A program made the translations under genes and the position numbers. From SABY01 sp964523795 (GTDB lineage: Bacteria > Bacteroidota > Bacteroidia > Bacteroidales > 4484-276): a DNA stretch of 64,000 nucleotides. Below the pieces are notes generated by a model, which saw nothing but the letters and a program-made list of their open reading frames with translations, did no database searches and was not told the origin of the DNA. The number at the start of each line of letters is the position of its first letter. The stretch's first letter is position 1. Below, one piece after another: positions 43,316-52,609 of this stretch. The stretch is from contig CAZGAO010000013.1 in assembly GCA_964523795.1 (NCBI GenBank), positions 12,594-76,593 on the forward strand. Direction: 5' to 3'.

Positions 43316-44632
43316 ATGGCAAAGTTTGAAATTATCATGCCCAAGTTGGGCGAAAGCATTATTGAAGCAACCATAACCAAATGGCTCAAAAATCCGGGCG
43401 ATACCCTTGAAGAAGATGATGCACTGGCCGAAATCGCAACTGACAAAGTAGATTCGGAAATCCCATCGCCGGTTGAGGGTAAAATGATTGAGCAACTTTA
43501 CAAAGAAGGCGATGTTGTGCCGGTAGGCAAAGTGATTGCCATTATCGAGATTGAAGGCGAAGATGATGATGCCGGTGATGAATCTGACAACAGCCAGCAA
43601 AAGCAAGAGGCGGCAAAAGATATCCCTGCTAAAAAAAATGAAGAAACAGCAATAGAAGCAGATGAGATAGTCGAAGGCGATTTTTCTTCAGCCTCACGCT
43701 TTTATTCGCCATTGGTTAAAAGTATTGCCAAAAAAGAAAATATCTCGCTCAAAGAACTCGAGCAAATTAAGGGCAGCGGCAAAGATGAGCGCGTAAACAA
43801 AGATGACATCCTCAATTATCTTCAGCAAAAATCTGAAGGTAAAACCAGTGCTGCAGCTCCTAAGGCTGAAGCACCCGCCGCCCCGCCACCCAGAATGCAG
43901 CCTCCTGAAGTGAAAGCCGGTGGTGGCGATGAAATAGTGGAAATGGACAGGATGCGCAAATTGATAGCCGACCACATGGTGATGTCGAAGCAGGTTTCGC
44001 CCCACGTTACCTCATTTATCGAAGTGGATGTTACAAACATCGTTAACTGGCGCAATAAAATAAAGGATGCCTTCCTGAAAAAAGAAGGGCAGAAAATTAC
44101 CTATACGCCGCTCTTTATCGAAGCAGCAGCAAAAACACTCCGCGACTATCCCAACATCAATGCTTCGGTGGACGGGACAAAGATTATCCGGCGCAAAAAT
44201 ATCAACATGGGCATGGCCACGGCTTTACCCAACGGAAACCTGATTGTTCCGGTTATTCGCAATGCCGATGAACTGAACACTTTAGGGCTGACCAAAAAGG
44301 TAAACGACCTGGCCGGCAGGGCTCGTGCCAACAAGCTCGACCCCGACGAAATTCAGGGAGGTACTTTTACGGTTACCAACTTTGGCTCCTTCGACAGCCT
44401 GACGGGTACGCCCATTATCAACCAGCCGCAAGTGGCTATCCTGGGGCTGGGCGCGATAAAAAAACGCCCCGTTGTACTCGAAACCGAGCAAGGTGATGTA
44501 ATCGCCATCAGGCACATTATGATCCTCTCGCTCGCTTACGACCACCGCGTGGTGGATGGCGCACTCGGAGGCATGTACCTGCGTCAACTGCGCGACACGC
44601 TCGAAGCCTTCGACCAAGACACACAAATTTAA
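43316..44632 (+). CDS. 2-oxo acid dehydrogenase dihydrolipoyl acyltransferase (E2)
   Basis: This 438-residue E2 moves an acyl group from its lipoyl arm to CoA. The lipoyl domain (about 3-76) has K44 in IATDKVDSE. An acidic linker leads to the E3/E1-binding domain (about 128-164, YSPLVKSIAKKENISLKEL), then a Pro/Ala-rich linker and the catalytic domain (about 205-435) with the DHRVVDGA motif (H410 and D414). Which E1 it serves (branched-chain, pyruvate or 2-oxoglutarate) cannot be settled: E1 and E3 genes are absent here. The end is marked by a strong terminator. Confidence 0.92.
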   Translation: MAKFEIIMPKLGESIIEATITKWLKNPGDTLEEDDALAEIATDKVDSEIPSPVEGKMIEQLYKEGDVVPVGKVIAIIEIEGEDDDAGDESDNSQQKQEAAKDIPAKKNEETAIEADEIVEGDFSSASRFYSPLVKSIAKKENISLKELEQIKGSGKDERVNKDDILNYLQQKSEGKTSAAAPKAEAPAAPPPRMQPPEVKAGGGDEIVEMDRMRKLIADHMVMSKQVSPHVTSFIEVDVTNIVNWRNKIKDAFLKKEGQKITYTPLFIEAAAKTLRDYPNINASVDGTKIIRRKNINMGMATALPNGNLIVPVIRNADELNTLGLTKKVNDLAGRARANKLDPDEIQGGTFTVTNFGSFDSLTGTPIINQPQVAILGLGAIKKRPVVLETEQGDVIAIRHIMILSLAYDHRVVDGALGGMYLRQLRDTLEAFDQDTQI

Positions 44633-44652
44633 ATTATCAGAATAATAATCAG

Positions 44653-44703
44653 AAAAGGCTGTAACCCACAGAATCGGATGCTGAGTTACAGCCTTTTCAT
44701 CAT
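44653..44703 (+). terminator. Rho-independent terminator of the E2 gene
   Basis: A 13-bp stem, AAAAGGCTGTAAC (44653-44665) with GTTACAGCCTTTT (44685-44697). Confidence 0.85.
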
Positions 44704-44716
44704 TTTAAGACTTGCA

Positions 44717-45523
44717 ATGGAACTTAATTTAAGCAAACCACTCGCCGTATTTGATCTCGAAACCACAGGTATTAAAGTTGCTACTGACCGGATTGTAGAA
44801 ATTAGCATCGTTAAGATTTTACCAAACGGAGAGCAAAAAAAGTACACCAAAAAAATCAATCCTACCATTCCCATCCCGGCCAAAACCACCGAGATTCATG
44901 GCATCACGGATGAGGATGTAAAGGATGCGCCTACTTTTAAAGAAGTAGCTAATGAACTAACTCAGTTTTTTGGTAACAGCGATCTGGCGGGTTATAATTC
45001 CAATAAATTTGACATCCCGCTGCTCGTAGAGGAATTCCTGCGTGTGGATGTTGATTTCGATCTGAAAGGCCGCCGCTTTGTGGATGTGCAAAATATTTTT
45101 CATAAGATGGAACCCCGCACCCTGGCGGCAGCTTATCAGTTTTATTGTGGCCAGGAGTTGGTGAATAATCATTCGGCCGAAGCCGATGCGGTTGCCACTT
45201 ACGAAATTCTTAAATCGCAACTCGACCGTTACAAGGGCGTGCAATACAAAACCAAAAAAGGAGTAATATCCGAGCCAGTGGTTAATAATATTGAAGCCCT
45301 GAGCGATTTTTCGGAGCAGTTTAGAAATGTCGATCTCATTGGCCATATTGTTTATGACGAAAAGGATGTGGAAGTTTTTAATTTTGGGAAATTCAAGGGT
45401 AAGGCAGTCGAAAAAGTTTTTGAAAAAGAAGGCTCCTACTACGACTGGATGATGAAGGGCGATTTTCCGCTCTCCACAAAAAAAGTTATCACTGCCATTA
45501 AGTTGCGGGCTTTCAATAGTTAA
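44717..45523 (+). CDS. DnaQ-type 3'-5' exonuclease with DUF3820-like tail
   Basis: This 268-residue protein starts at the ATG at 44717 (MELNLSKPLAVFDLETTGI), which puts the DEDDh exonuclease motif ExoI (FDLETTG) at the usual place. ExoII is GYNSNKFDIPLL (about 92-103) and ExoIII is NHSAEADAVATY (about 152-163, H and D present). A C-terminal 60-residue segment FGKFKGKAVEKVFEKEGSYYDWMM resembles DUF3820/ExoX-C, which helps bind DNA ends. It is probably a repair or proofreading nuclease, not bound to Pol III for certain. A longer start at 44678 would lie inside the preceding terminator. Confidence 0.9.
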   Translation: MELNLSKPLAVFDLETTGIKVATDRIVEISIVKILPNGEQKKYTKKINPTIPIPAKTTEIHGITDEDVKDAPTFKEVANELTQFFGNSDLAGYNSNKFDIPLLVEEFLRVDVDFDLKGRRFVDVQNIFHKMEPRTLAAAYQFYCGQELVNNHSAEADAVATYEILKSQLDRYKGVQYKTKKGVISEPVVNNIEALSDFSEQFRNVDLIGHIVYDEKDVEVFNFGKFKGKAVEKVFEKEGSYYDWMMKGDFPLSTKKVITAIKLRAFNS

Positions 45524-45524
45524 C

Positions 45525-45633
45525 CAGGGTCTGTATTTAAAGTATCGGATAGAAAAATTTACGATTTCAGATTAACGATTTTAGATTTAAGATGTTTGTG
45601 ATATTCAACACAAACTAAAATCACCGACTACCG
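45525..45633. repeat. Repeat element B, copy 2, right after the exonuclease stop
   Basis: Starts CAGGGTCTGTATTTAAAGTA, then ACGATTTCAGATTAACGATT and more, closely matching 26345-26452. Like that copy it begins within 2 bp of a stop codon. Confidence 0.7.
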
Positions 45634-45650
45634 CACATGCAGGATCAATT

Positions 45651-46985
45651 TTAAATCAACTTCCCATTTTCTATACGAATTTTCCCATCGGCAATTACAA
45701 TTTCTGGATGGCCGATTGTCGGAAAACCCTCATAAATATTCAGATCACAATTTTGATGATGGCTTTGGCTTGAAATGATATTTGCTGTTTTGGGATTCCA
45801 GATTAGCAAATCGGCATTTGCACCTTCGGCAAGAATTCCTTTTTGGGGAAATAGCCCAAAAATTTGTGAAGCCCGGGTCGAAGTGAGATCAACGAAACGT
45901 TGCAGGTTGATTTTGTTTTTCAGATAGCCATAGCTAAACAGCAAAGCCAAACGATGCTCGATGCCACCGGCACCATTGGGGATTTTCCGAAAATCTGATT
46001 TCCCAACCATTTTTTGTTTAAGCATAAAGGGACAATGATCGGTACCCACCGTTGCAATACTGCCCTTTGCCAATGCTTCCCACAGGGCTTCATTATCCGT
46101 AGTGGTGCGCAGCGGCGGACTCATTACAAAGGCGGCAGCCTTTTCAAAATCCAGATCATATTTTGATTTATCCAGGAGTAAATACTGAGGGCAGGTTTCG
46201 GCATAGACCTGCTGGCCGTTTTTTTGCGCTTCCTTAATATGCGCCAGCGAAAGTAGCGATGAAACATGCACAATATAGATGGGGCACTTTGCTTTTTTGG
46301 CCAGCGCAATGGCCGTTTTTACGGCTTCGGCTTCCAGTTCGGGTGGCCGCGACATGAGGTGAGCTTTGGCCGCAGGCATTTCGCGCTGGGCATATTGATG
46401 CCGCAAACGCTCGATTGCATCTCCATCTTCGCAGTGCAGCATTACCAGGCCGCCAGCTTTTCCCACCACCAGCATAACCTTAAACAAATCATCATCATCG
46501 AGGCCAATGTTGTTTTTGTAGGCCATGTAGCATTTAAACGATTTTATCCCGTACTCATGGACGCACTCCAGGATTTCGTCAGCGGTGCTATCGCGCCATT
46601 CCACCGGACTTACGTGGAAATAGGTGGCGATAAGCGATGAAGCGGCTTCGGCCTTTCGCTCCACAAGTGCATCCACCAGCGACTGTCCGCGATGGGGCGT
46701 TACAAAATCGATAAGGGTGGTGGTGCCCCCGAAAAGTGCGGCGCGTGAGCCACTGTAAAAATCATCGGACGAAAAGCCTGCGGGGGTGGGCAAATGTAAA
46801 TGCACGTGCGGGTCGATGCCTCCCGGAAAAATATAACGATCGCTGGCATCGATCACTCGTGTTTGCGAAACCGCCACTTTTAGGTTTTTACCTACCTGAG
46901 CAATGTGGCCATTTTGGATGAGGATATCCAAAATCTGACTGTTATCCGGGTTAATGATATTTCCATTTTTGATAAGGATTTCCAT
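45651..46985 (-). CDS. hydA: Dihydropyrimidinase / D-hydantoinase-type cyclic amidohydrolase
   Basis: This 444-residue amidohydrolase opens cyclic ureides such as dihydropyrimidines or hydantoins. The metal-site HxH is in GGIDPHVHLHLP (about 55-66), the carbamylated lysine is in KSFKCYMAYKN (about 148-158), and further histidines are in VMLHCEDGD (about 180), IYIVHVSS (about 238) and VGTDHCPF (about 313). In enteric bacteria a relative (ygeZ/hyuA) stands in the same purine-related cluster as ssnA and xdhD, which agrees with the neighbours here. Promoter box TACCTTTG is at 47014-47021. Confidence 0.92.
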   Translation of the reverse strand: MEILIKNGNIINPDNSQILDILIQNGHIAQVGKNLKVAVSQTRVIDASDRYIFPGGIDPHVHLHLPTPAGFSSDDFYSGSRAALFGGTTTLIDFVTPHRGQSLVDALVERKAEAASSLIATYFHVSPVEWRDSTADEILECVHEYGIKSFKCYMAYKNNIGLDDDDLFKVMLVVGKAGGLVMLHCEDGDAIERLRHQYAQREMPAAKAHLMSRPPELEAEAVKTAIALAKKAKCPIYIVHVSSLLSLAHIKEAQKNGQQVYAETCPQYLLLDKSKYDLDFEKAAAFVMSPPLRTTTDNEALWEALAKGSIATVGTDHCPFMLKQKMVGKSDFRKIPNGAGGIEHRLALLFSYGYLKNKINLQRFVDLTSTRASQIFGLFPQKGILAEGANADLLIWNPKTANIISSQSHHQNCDLNIYEGFPTIGHPEIVIADGKIRIENGKLI

Positions 46986-47013
46986 TGTTCCTGTTTTTTT
47001 AAAGCTTGTGGAA

Positions 47014-47021
47014 CAAAGGTA
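47014..47021 (-). promoter_or_regulatory. -7 box of hydA
   Basis: Minus-strand TACCTTTG, 29 bp before the ATG at 46985. Confidence 0.55.
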
Positions 47022-47066
47022 ATAATAATGGATGATGCCAGGCTATGGAAAGACTTTTGGAGAAAT

Positions 47067-47621
47067 TTATACAATCTCTAAATCACTTATTTTTAATTTG
47101 AATCGACTATTCTTCATTGTTCCTAATGTTGATTTAATATGATTTACCGTTTCCTTTTTTAAAAATGGAGGAATCAAATCATTAAAATCAATTCCAAAAA
47201 GTCGGTGAATTACAATAATATCATCTCTCGAAAATGGCCGAACCCCATTCATCAACTCTGACATGTAATTCGGCCGATGACCCAATAATTTAGCCAAATC
47301 CTTTTGTGCGATTTCATTTTCTTTCAATTTGGCCTTAATTAACTGTTTTCGATTTTGCAAAAATAAAGACTCCGCACATACAATTCTTTCCGCCAAATCA
47401 CTTTCTGTAATTTGGTTTTCTGTAATTTCGGATTCATTATTCCAATGCTTTGATTCATATTTTTCGATTAGCGACAATAAATGAGAACGAACAGGTTCTA
47501 ACGAACGATCTTCCTTCACCATCCATCTTAACTTCCCGTGAATTGATGTTGCACGCTCAAAATCAAGCTCGTTATTCAATTCATCAATTATCAATATCTT
47601 ATCAATTTCTAATCTATCCAT
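47067..47621 (-). CDS. Helix-turn-helix (XRE-type) regulator, possibly antitoxin-like
   Basis: This 184-residue protein has a C-terminal HTH (AQKDLAKLLGHRPNYMSELMNG, about 105-126) after a helical N-terminal half. The start at 47621 (MDRLEIDKILIIDELN) is chosen because the longer version would overlap the upstream gene. The architecture, with the HTH in the C-terminal half, resembles HigA-like antitoxins, but no toxin gene is next to it. It may control the adjacent hydantoinase/SsnA genes (inference). Codon use is more AT-rich than its neighbours, which suggests later arrival. Confidence 0.7.
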   Translation of the reverse strand: MDRLEIDKILIIDELNNELDFERATSIHGKLRWMVKEDRSLEPVRSHLLSLIEKYESKHWNNESEITENQITESDLAERIVCAESLFLQNRKQLIKAKLKENEIAQKDLAKLLGHRPNYMSELMNGVRPFSRDDIIVIHRLFGIDFNDLIPPFLKKETVNHIKSTLGTMKNSRFKLKISDLEIV

Positions 47622-47656
47622 GCTATTTAATTTTTCCGTGATTACGCAACCAGGTT

Positions 47657-48292
47657 TCAATTGTCCCCCGCCGGAAAGTCTTTTACATAAAGCCCATCTG
47701 CATTTTTTTGGAAGCCTACACGCTTCAGATATTTTTCGTGTTTGGGACTGCCGCAGTCGCAGATGGCCCGGCGATAACCGGCTTTTACAAAACTGGCCTG
47801 CAAGCCCTGATAGAGAAACTTACCATTGCGGAAATCGCGATATTGAGGCACCACATAGTCTAAGCCTACTTTTAAAGTGTGGTCGCCCTGGCGGTGGGCA
47901 AGAAAAATACCGGCCACATTGGTGTTGCGCAAAACAAAAAAACTAACCGTATTCATTTCGGGTTTGTAAACAAAGCCCGGAAAGGATTTTTGGATTTCTT
48001 TGTGATGAAAATCCAGAAACTTGAGCAGATACCTGTTGTCGCTTCGAATTTCGAGGATGTCGAAAAAATATTGCCGATTATAGATTTTAAACAGATAATA
48101 AAGATCGACAGTTATGATGAAACCATTGAGGGCAGCCACCGGCCAGGCTTCAATTAAAAAACCATAAGTAGCAAAGGTAGATGCCCCTGCCAGATTTATC
48201 CATCGGAAACGGAGGATGGAGTTCATGGTCATCGAAACGGCAATAATGACGGATGCCGCAAAGCCAATGTATTGAAGAATACTTTGATCCAT
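47657..48292 (-). CDS. YgjV-like membrane protein with a GNAT-like C-terminal half
   Basis: This 211-residue protein has two or three N-terminal transmembrane helices (about 5-25, 32-48 and 53-70; SVIIAVSMTMNSILRFRWINL), as in the YgjV/Imp family. Its C-terminal half (about 75-205) looks like a GNAT acetyltransferase core: NVAGIFLAHRQGDHTLKVGLDYVVPQYRDF and RAICDCGSPKHEKYLKRVGFQ, the last like the usual GNAT ending. Function is unknown. It lies 38 bp after the SsnA-type gene and may belong to the catabolic operon. Confidence 0.7.
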   Translation of the reverse strand: MDQSILQYIGFAASVIIAVSMTMNSILRFRWINLAGASTFATYGFLIEAWPVAALNGFIITVDLYYLFKIYNRQYFFDILEIRSDNRYLLKFLDFHHKEIQKSFPGFVYKPEMNTVSFFVLRNTNVAGIFLAHRQGDHTLKVGLDYVVPQYRDFRNGKFLYQGLQASFVKAGYRRAICDCGSPKHEKYLKRVGFQKNADGLYVKDFPAGDN

Positions 48293-48329
48293 AGAATTAA
48301 ATATCAGTGAGGAAATGAAAACGCCGATT

Positions 48330-49619
48330 TTATCGTCCTGTTGCCTGCTGCATTTTAGCCCAAAGCCTGGTGGCTTGCTCGCGGGTAAATCTTAAAACTT
48401 CGTCTTCATCTACGTTCTGCACTTTCTTTTCCCTTACAATGAATTTTCCTTTTGCAATAACATCACTGACATGATTGGAGCTAAGCCCGAAAATAAAATG
48501 CCCCAGGAAATTATTCGCGTTAAAGGGCGTGGGTGAATCATAATCCAGGATTACCAGATTGTTCTCCCCATCGCCTTCAAAATCATTTTGTGCCAGATAG
48601 CGATGCACATTCCTGAAACGCTGATAGGCCGATGGAAAGTTGATATTGTCGTGATTCTGACCTGTAAAAAATGCGCTCTGGGCACTGCGCAACATGTCGC
48701 TATGCATGCCATCAGTTCCCATAAAAATGCGCTCACCCAGTTTTGACCCGTCAAAATATCCCACCTTATTATTCAAATTGCTTTCGATATTTTCTACCAC
48801 CCAGGTTTTGGAATTCCTAAGCAGCTCGGCTTCCTTGCTGTCGAGATGGAGGCAGTGCGCCAGGATAGTTTTGGATGAATCCAGAAAACCAAAATCCTGC
48901 AAGCGCTCAATCACCCTTTTGCCGTATGTTTTCTGGCAATGTTGCTGATCGTATTTATCCTCAGCCACATGGATATGAACGCCCGAATTATGCTTTTGCA
49001 TCAGTTCGCCCGCTTGTTTCATGCTTTGGTCGCCCAGCGTAAATGAGGCGTGCAAGCCTACCAGCCCCTGATTATTTTTTAGATAGTTATCGGTTTCTTC
49101 GATTCCCTGTGCAGCTTTTCCGGCACCATCACGGTCGCTTATTTCGTAGCAGAGCAGATGGCTCAGCCCAACGCGCTCGAAAGCCTTGGCAATAATTTCG
49201 AGCGAGCCACCGATGGCATTGGGCGAGGCGTGGTGGTCGATAACAAAGGTGGAGCCTGCCTTGGCGCAGGCCAAAGCGGTGGCCAGGGCACTGGCTTCGA
49301 TCATATCCTTATCGAGGGCACTGTCGAGCGTCCACCAGATATATTGCAAAACTTCCCGGAAGTTCTCCGGGTTTTTGGCCGGAGCACCCATGCCCCGCGA
49401 CAAAGCCGAATAGACATGATGATGCCCAACCGCAAAGGATTTGCTAACATACTTGCCCTTGCAATCAATTTGCTGAATTGGAATTTTGGATTCTGCAATG
49501 ATTTTCGGATCAGGATTCAGAATTATTTTGCATTTCAGCCCTTCTTCTACAAGGATATCTGCCGGGGTAAAATCCAACGTTTCCCAGTTGATGAATGTCG
49601 TATTTTTAAGTAAGATCAT
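48330..49619 (-). CDS. ssnA: SsnA-like amidohydrolase
   Basis: This 429-residue metal hydrolase of the cytosine/guanine deaminase group has VGHHHVYSALSRGMG (about 64-78; canonical HxH followed by the YSAxxRGM part typical of SsnA), GVHIHVAEDKYD (about 205), ILAHCLHLD (about 240) and FMGTDGMHSDM (about 295). SsnA proteins stand next to selenium-dependent molybdenum hydroxylases in purine-degrading gene clusters and probably deaminate or hydrolyse a purine product. Here the xdhD-type gene is the next one upstream, about 440 bp away. The start MILLKNTTFINWETLDF fits the family. Confidence 0.85.
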   Translation of the reverse strand: MILLKNTTFINWETLDFTPADILVEEGLKCKIILNPDPKIIAESKIPIQQIDCKGKYVSKSFAVGHHHVYSALSRGMGAPAKNPENFREVLQYIWWTLDSALDKDMIEASALATALACAKAGSTFVIDHHASPNAIGGSLEIIAKAFERVGLSHLLCYEISDRDGAGKAAQGIEETDNYLKNNQGLVGLHASFTLGDQSMKQAGELMQKHNSGVHIHVAEDKYDQQHCQKTYGKRVIERLQDFGFLDSSKTILAHCLHLDSKEAELLRNSKTWVVENIESNLNNKVGYFDGSKLGERIFMGTDGMHSDMLRSAQSAFFTGQNHDNINFPSAYQRFRNVHRYLAQNDFEGDGENNLVILDYDSPTPFNANNFLGHFIFGLSSNHVSDVIAKGKFIVREKKVQNVDEDEVLRFTREQATRLWAKMQQATGR

Positions 49620-49976
49620 AATTTATATTTATTTGGCTTATTAACAAACTTCAAACATATTGATAATTATATTTTTAGATTTTTTTTTTGTAACTAATCA
49701 GTCGATCCCCAACGGGGAATAGTGAGGCTTTGTGTTAATTTAAACTACAATACTGAATCCACTACGTGGAATCCGCCATAGGTGATCGAGTATTGAAGCA
49801 AGCCCAATTGTGTGCGCAATCTGGAATATTTCAATCATGACAATCATATCCTGTTTTTGTTAAGCGGCAGAGCCGCGCAATCTTTGTAGAAAAAAAAGTG
49901 CCTCGAAACCATGTAAGGTGCAAAGCACCGAAATATTATTATCCTGATTTTTTCAGCAAACCCTAACTATCAACTA

Positions 49977-50046
49977 ATAATGCCGAGCTTCGCCCGAGCA
50001 TCCACGAAAAATTAAAAAAAAACGAAGATTTTTTATTTTTCGGGAC
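49977..50046 (+). repeat. Repeat element C, copy 2, in a 440-bp intergenic region
   Basis: TAATGCCGAGCTTCG...CGGGAC, related to 26449-26523. The rest of 49620-50059 has several small palindromes (GATCCCCAACGGGGA near 49705, TCCACTACGTGGA near 49758, GCGGCAGAGCCGC near 49864, GGTGCAAAGCACC near 49918) and no gene. Confidence 0.5.
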
Positions 50047-50059
50047 TATTAACAAATAA

Positions 50060-52609
50060 CTATTTCCTTTTCAGCGGCAGCTTCGTGCGTTTTATTCCGT
50101 CAAAAGCATAAAAGGCGTTGGCCACAGCCGCCGCGGTAGGCACCAGGCCAATCTCGCCAATGCCTTTGGCACCATAAGGGCCAACGGGATCTTTTACCTC
50201 TACCATCTTCACCACAATTTCCGGGGTCTCATGGGCACGCAGGATTCCCAAATCCCGCATTTTCTCGCTCACCAAAAATCCATCCTCCATGGGCAGGTCT
50301 TCTGTAAGTGCATAACCCAAACCCATGTGAACGCCGCCTTCCACCTGGCCTTCAAATAGCATGGGATTCATAATTTTTCCTCCATCGTGGGCGGCCACCA
50401 TTTTTTCGATCTGGCCTTTCTCATTCAAAATGCACAACTGGGCGGCATAGCCATACGAGTAATGAATCACCGGTTCTTCCACCTCCGCGCCAGGCTTAGT
50501 GGTCCAGTCGCAGATGTATTGCCCTCGGTAGCTTTTTCCGGCCAAAGTTGCTAAAGGCTGTGTTTTCAGGTCTTCTTTCAGAGCTTTTGCAGCATCGATT
50601 ACCGCCAGCCCCACCAGTGCCGTTGCCCGCGATGAAGTAGTCATGCCGGTTTTAATTTGTGCTTCGGTGTCAACAGCTACTTCAATAATTTCGGGATCAA
50701 TACCGGATTCTTCGCAGAGGGTTTGCAGAGCCATGTTGTGAACGCCTTGACCCATCTCTGTCCAGCCATGTTTGAGTATGATTTTCTTTTCAGTAATGAT
50801 TTCGATGATGACTTTGGATTCGTCGATCATGCCGTTGCCCACGCCCGAATTTTTGATGGCGCAGGCCAGGCCGGTAAATTTATTTTTGTAAAAATCTTCT
50901 TTTACCGCCTCCAGCGAGGCGCGGATGCCCACGCCAAATACTTTTTGTCCGGTACTGGTACGCAGACCATCCACCAGGGCATTGTCGTAGCGGAACTTCC
51001 AGCGGTCGAAACCGGCCTGGTAGCAAATATCGTCGATGCAGCTTTCTAAGGCAAAGCACACCTGGTTGGCACCAAAGCCGCGCATGGCTCCCGAGGGGAT
51101 GTTGTTGGTATAAACGGTTTTGGCTTCGATGTCCACCGCCGGAATAAAATAGCCCCCGGCGGCATGACCGGCCACACGTTCCATCACCTTCATGCCCACC
51201 GAGGCATAAGCTCCGGTATCGCCTACAGCTCTTAGTTTGAGTGCGGTCAATTTTCCGTTTTTATCGGCAGCCACTTTTATATCCATAAAAACAGGATGCC
51301 GCTTGGCATGAAGCCGGAAGGATTCGGGGCGGGTGAGGGTAATCTTTACCGGTTTTTTCATCAGATAAGCAAACAAGGCCGTTTGCCCCTGTACGCTCAA
51401 ATCTTCTTTGCCACCAAAGCCGCCGCCATTAGGCACAAGGGTTACCCTTACCTTTTCCTCCGGCAAACCCAAAATAAGTGCCACTTGCCGCCGGTCTTCG
51501 TACACCCCCTGACTTTGGCTGTAAAGCCTGATGCCGCCATCACCATCAGGCAAAGCCACCGCAGCCTCTTTTTCCATAAAGGCATGTTCGATGCGCTGGG
51601 TTTCGTAATGGCCTTCCGAAAAGTAGTCTGCTTTGCTAAAAGCATTTTCTATATCGCCAATCCGGATTTGGCATGTATCGAAGTTGTTAGGCCTTTCGGG
51701 ATGCACACGTTCGCTGTGGATGGCAGCATAAACATCCGTTACCGGATCCAAAATTTCATAAGCCACCCTGATAAGATCCACCGCCTGGCGCGCAATGGCA
51801 TCCGTGTCGGCAACTACCCCGGCAATTACATCGCCGATGCAATGGGTGCATTCTCCTAAGCCGATCATCACAGGCCAGTCCGGGATAATCAACCCTACCT
51901 TCCGTTGGCCGGGAATATCTTTAGCGGTGAAAATACGGTGAACTCCCGGGAGTTTTTCAGCTTTTGAAGTATCAATAACCAAAACCCTGGCTTTGGGATG
52001 GTCGCTAAATTTTAAAGAAGCAAAGAGCATCCCATCCAAAAACAGATCGTCCACAAACTTGCGTTCGCCGATGGCCGTGGAATAGGCTTCATATTTTGGA
52101 TGCGAAACACCCACTTTTCCGGAAGTTTTGGTGATTTCGATTTGTCCACCCTTTTCCAGGATTTCGGCAGCGTGTTGAATACCTTTTTCAATCTTTTTGT
52201 ATCCGGTGCAGCGGCAGAGATGAGGCTTGAGGTTTTTTTGAATTTCTTCGATCGTGGGATGGGGATTATCCTGCAAAAGTACCTTGGTACGGCTGATGAA
52301 ACCCGGCGTACAAAATCCGCATTGCACAGCACCCTTATTTACAAAGGCCTTTGCAATAACATCTTTTACATACTGGGGAAAGCCTTCGGGTGTAAAAATT
52401 ATGGCTCCATCCAGTTTCTTCATCTTCATCACACACGACAATCTGGCCTTACCGTCGATTTCTACAGTGCAGGCTCCACAAGCCGATTGTGCCGAACAGC
52501 CGTCTTTTACAGCAGTGAGATGTTTTTCTAAGCGCAAAAATTTCAACAGGCTCTGCTCCGGGTCGCCCGAATAGCTGATTTGTTCGCCGTTTAATGTAAA
52601 TGTGATCAT
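50060..52609 (-). CDS. xdhD: XdhD-type molybdenum hydroxylase (putative selenium-dependent xanthine dehydrogenase)
   Basis: This 849-residue fused subunit has a plant-type [2Fe-2S] domain (about 1-75; CSAQSACGACTVEIDG), a second [2Fe-2S] helical domain (about 80-150; CGFCTPGFIS and CRCTGYKK), and the molybdopterin-binding large domain (about 165-849; GGFGGKEDLS, GAMRGFGANQ, late GAKGIGEIG with the conserved active-site glutamate). No FAD domain is present, as in E. coli XdhD. Such enzymes hydroxylate purines, and relatives need labile selenium. Its ATG overlaps the stop of the upstream PLP-enzyme gene (ATGA), so the two are coupled. Confidence 0.85.
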   Translation of the reverse strand: MITFTLNGEQISYSGDPEQSLLKFLRLEKHLTAVKDGCSAQSACGACTVEIDGKARLSCVMKMKKLDGAIIFTPEGFPQYVKDVIAKAFVNKGAVQCGFCTPGFISRTKVLLQDNPHPTIEEIQKNLKPHLCRCTGYKKIEKGIQHAAEILEKGGQIEITKTSGKVGVSHPKYEAYSTAIGERKFVDDLFLDGMLFASLKFSDHPKARVLVIDTSKAEKLPGVHRIFTAKDIPGQRKVGLIIPDWPVMIGLGECTHCIGDVIAGVVADTDAIARQAVDLIRVAYEILDPVTDVYAAIHSERVHPERPNNFDTCQIRIGDIENAFSKADYFSEGHYETQRIEHAFMEKEAAVALPDGDGGIRLYSQSQGVYEDRRQVALILGLPEEKVRVTLVPNGGGFGGKEDLSVQGQTALFAYLMKKPVKITLTRPESFRLHAKRHPVFMDIKVAADKNGKLTALKLRAVGDTGAYASVGMKVMERVAGHAAGGYFIPAVDIEAKTVYTNNIPSGAMRGFGANQVCFALESCIDDICYQAGFDRWKFRYDNALVDGLRTSTGQKVFGVGIRASLEAVKEDFYKNKFTGLACAIKNSGVGNGMIDESKVIIEIITEKKIILKHGWTEMGQGVHNMALQTLCEESGIDPEIIEVAVDTEAQIKTGMTTSSRATALVGLAVIDAAKALKEDLKTQPLATLAGKSYRGQYICDWTTKPGAEVEEPVIHYSYGYAAQLCILNEKGQIEKMVAAHDGGKIMNPMLFEGQVEGGVHMGLGYALTEDLPMEDGFLVSEKMRDLGILRAHETPEIVVKMVEVKDPVGPYGAKGIGEIGLVPTAAAVANAFYAFDGIKRTKLPLKRK

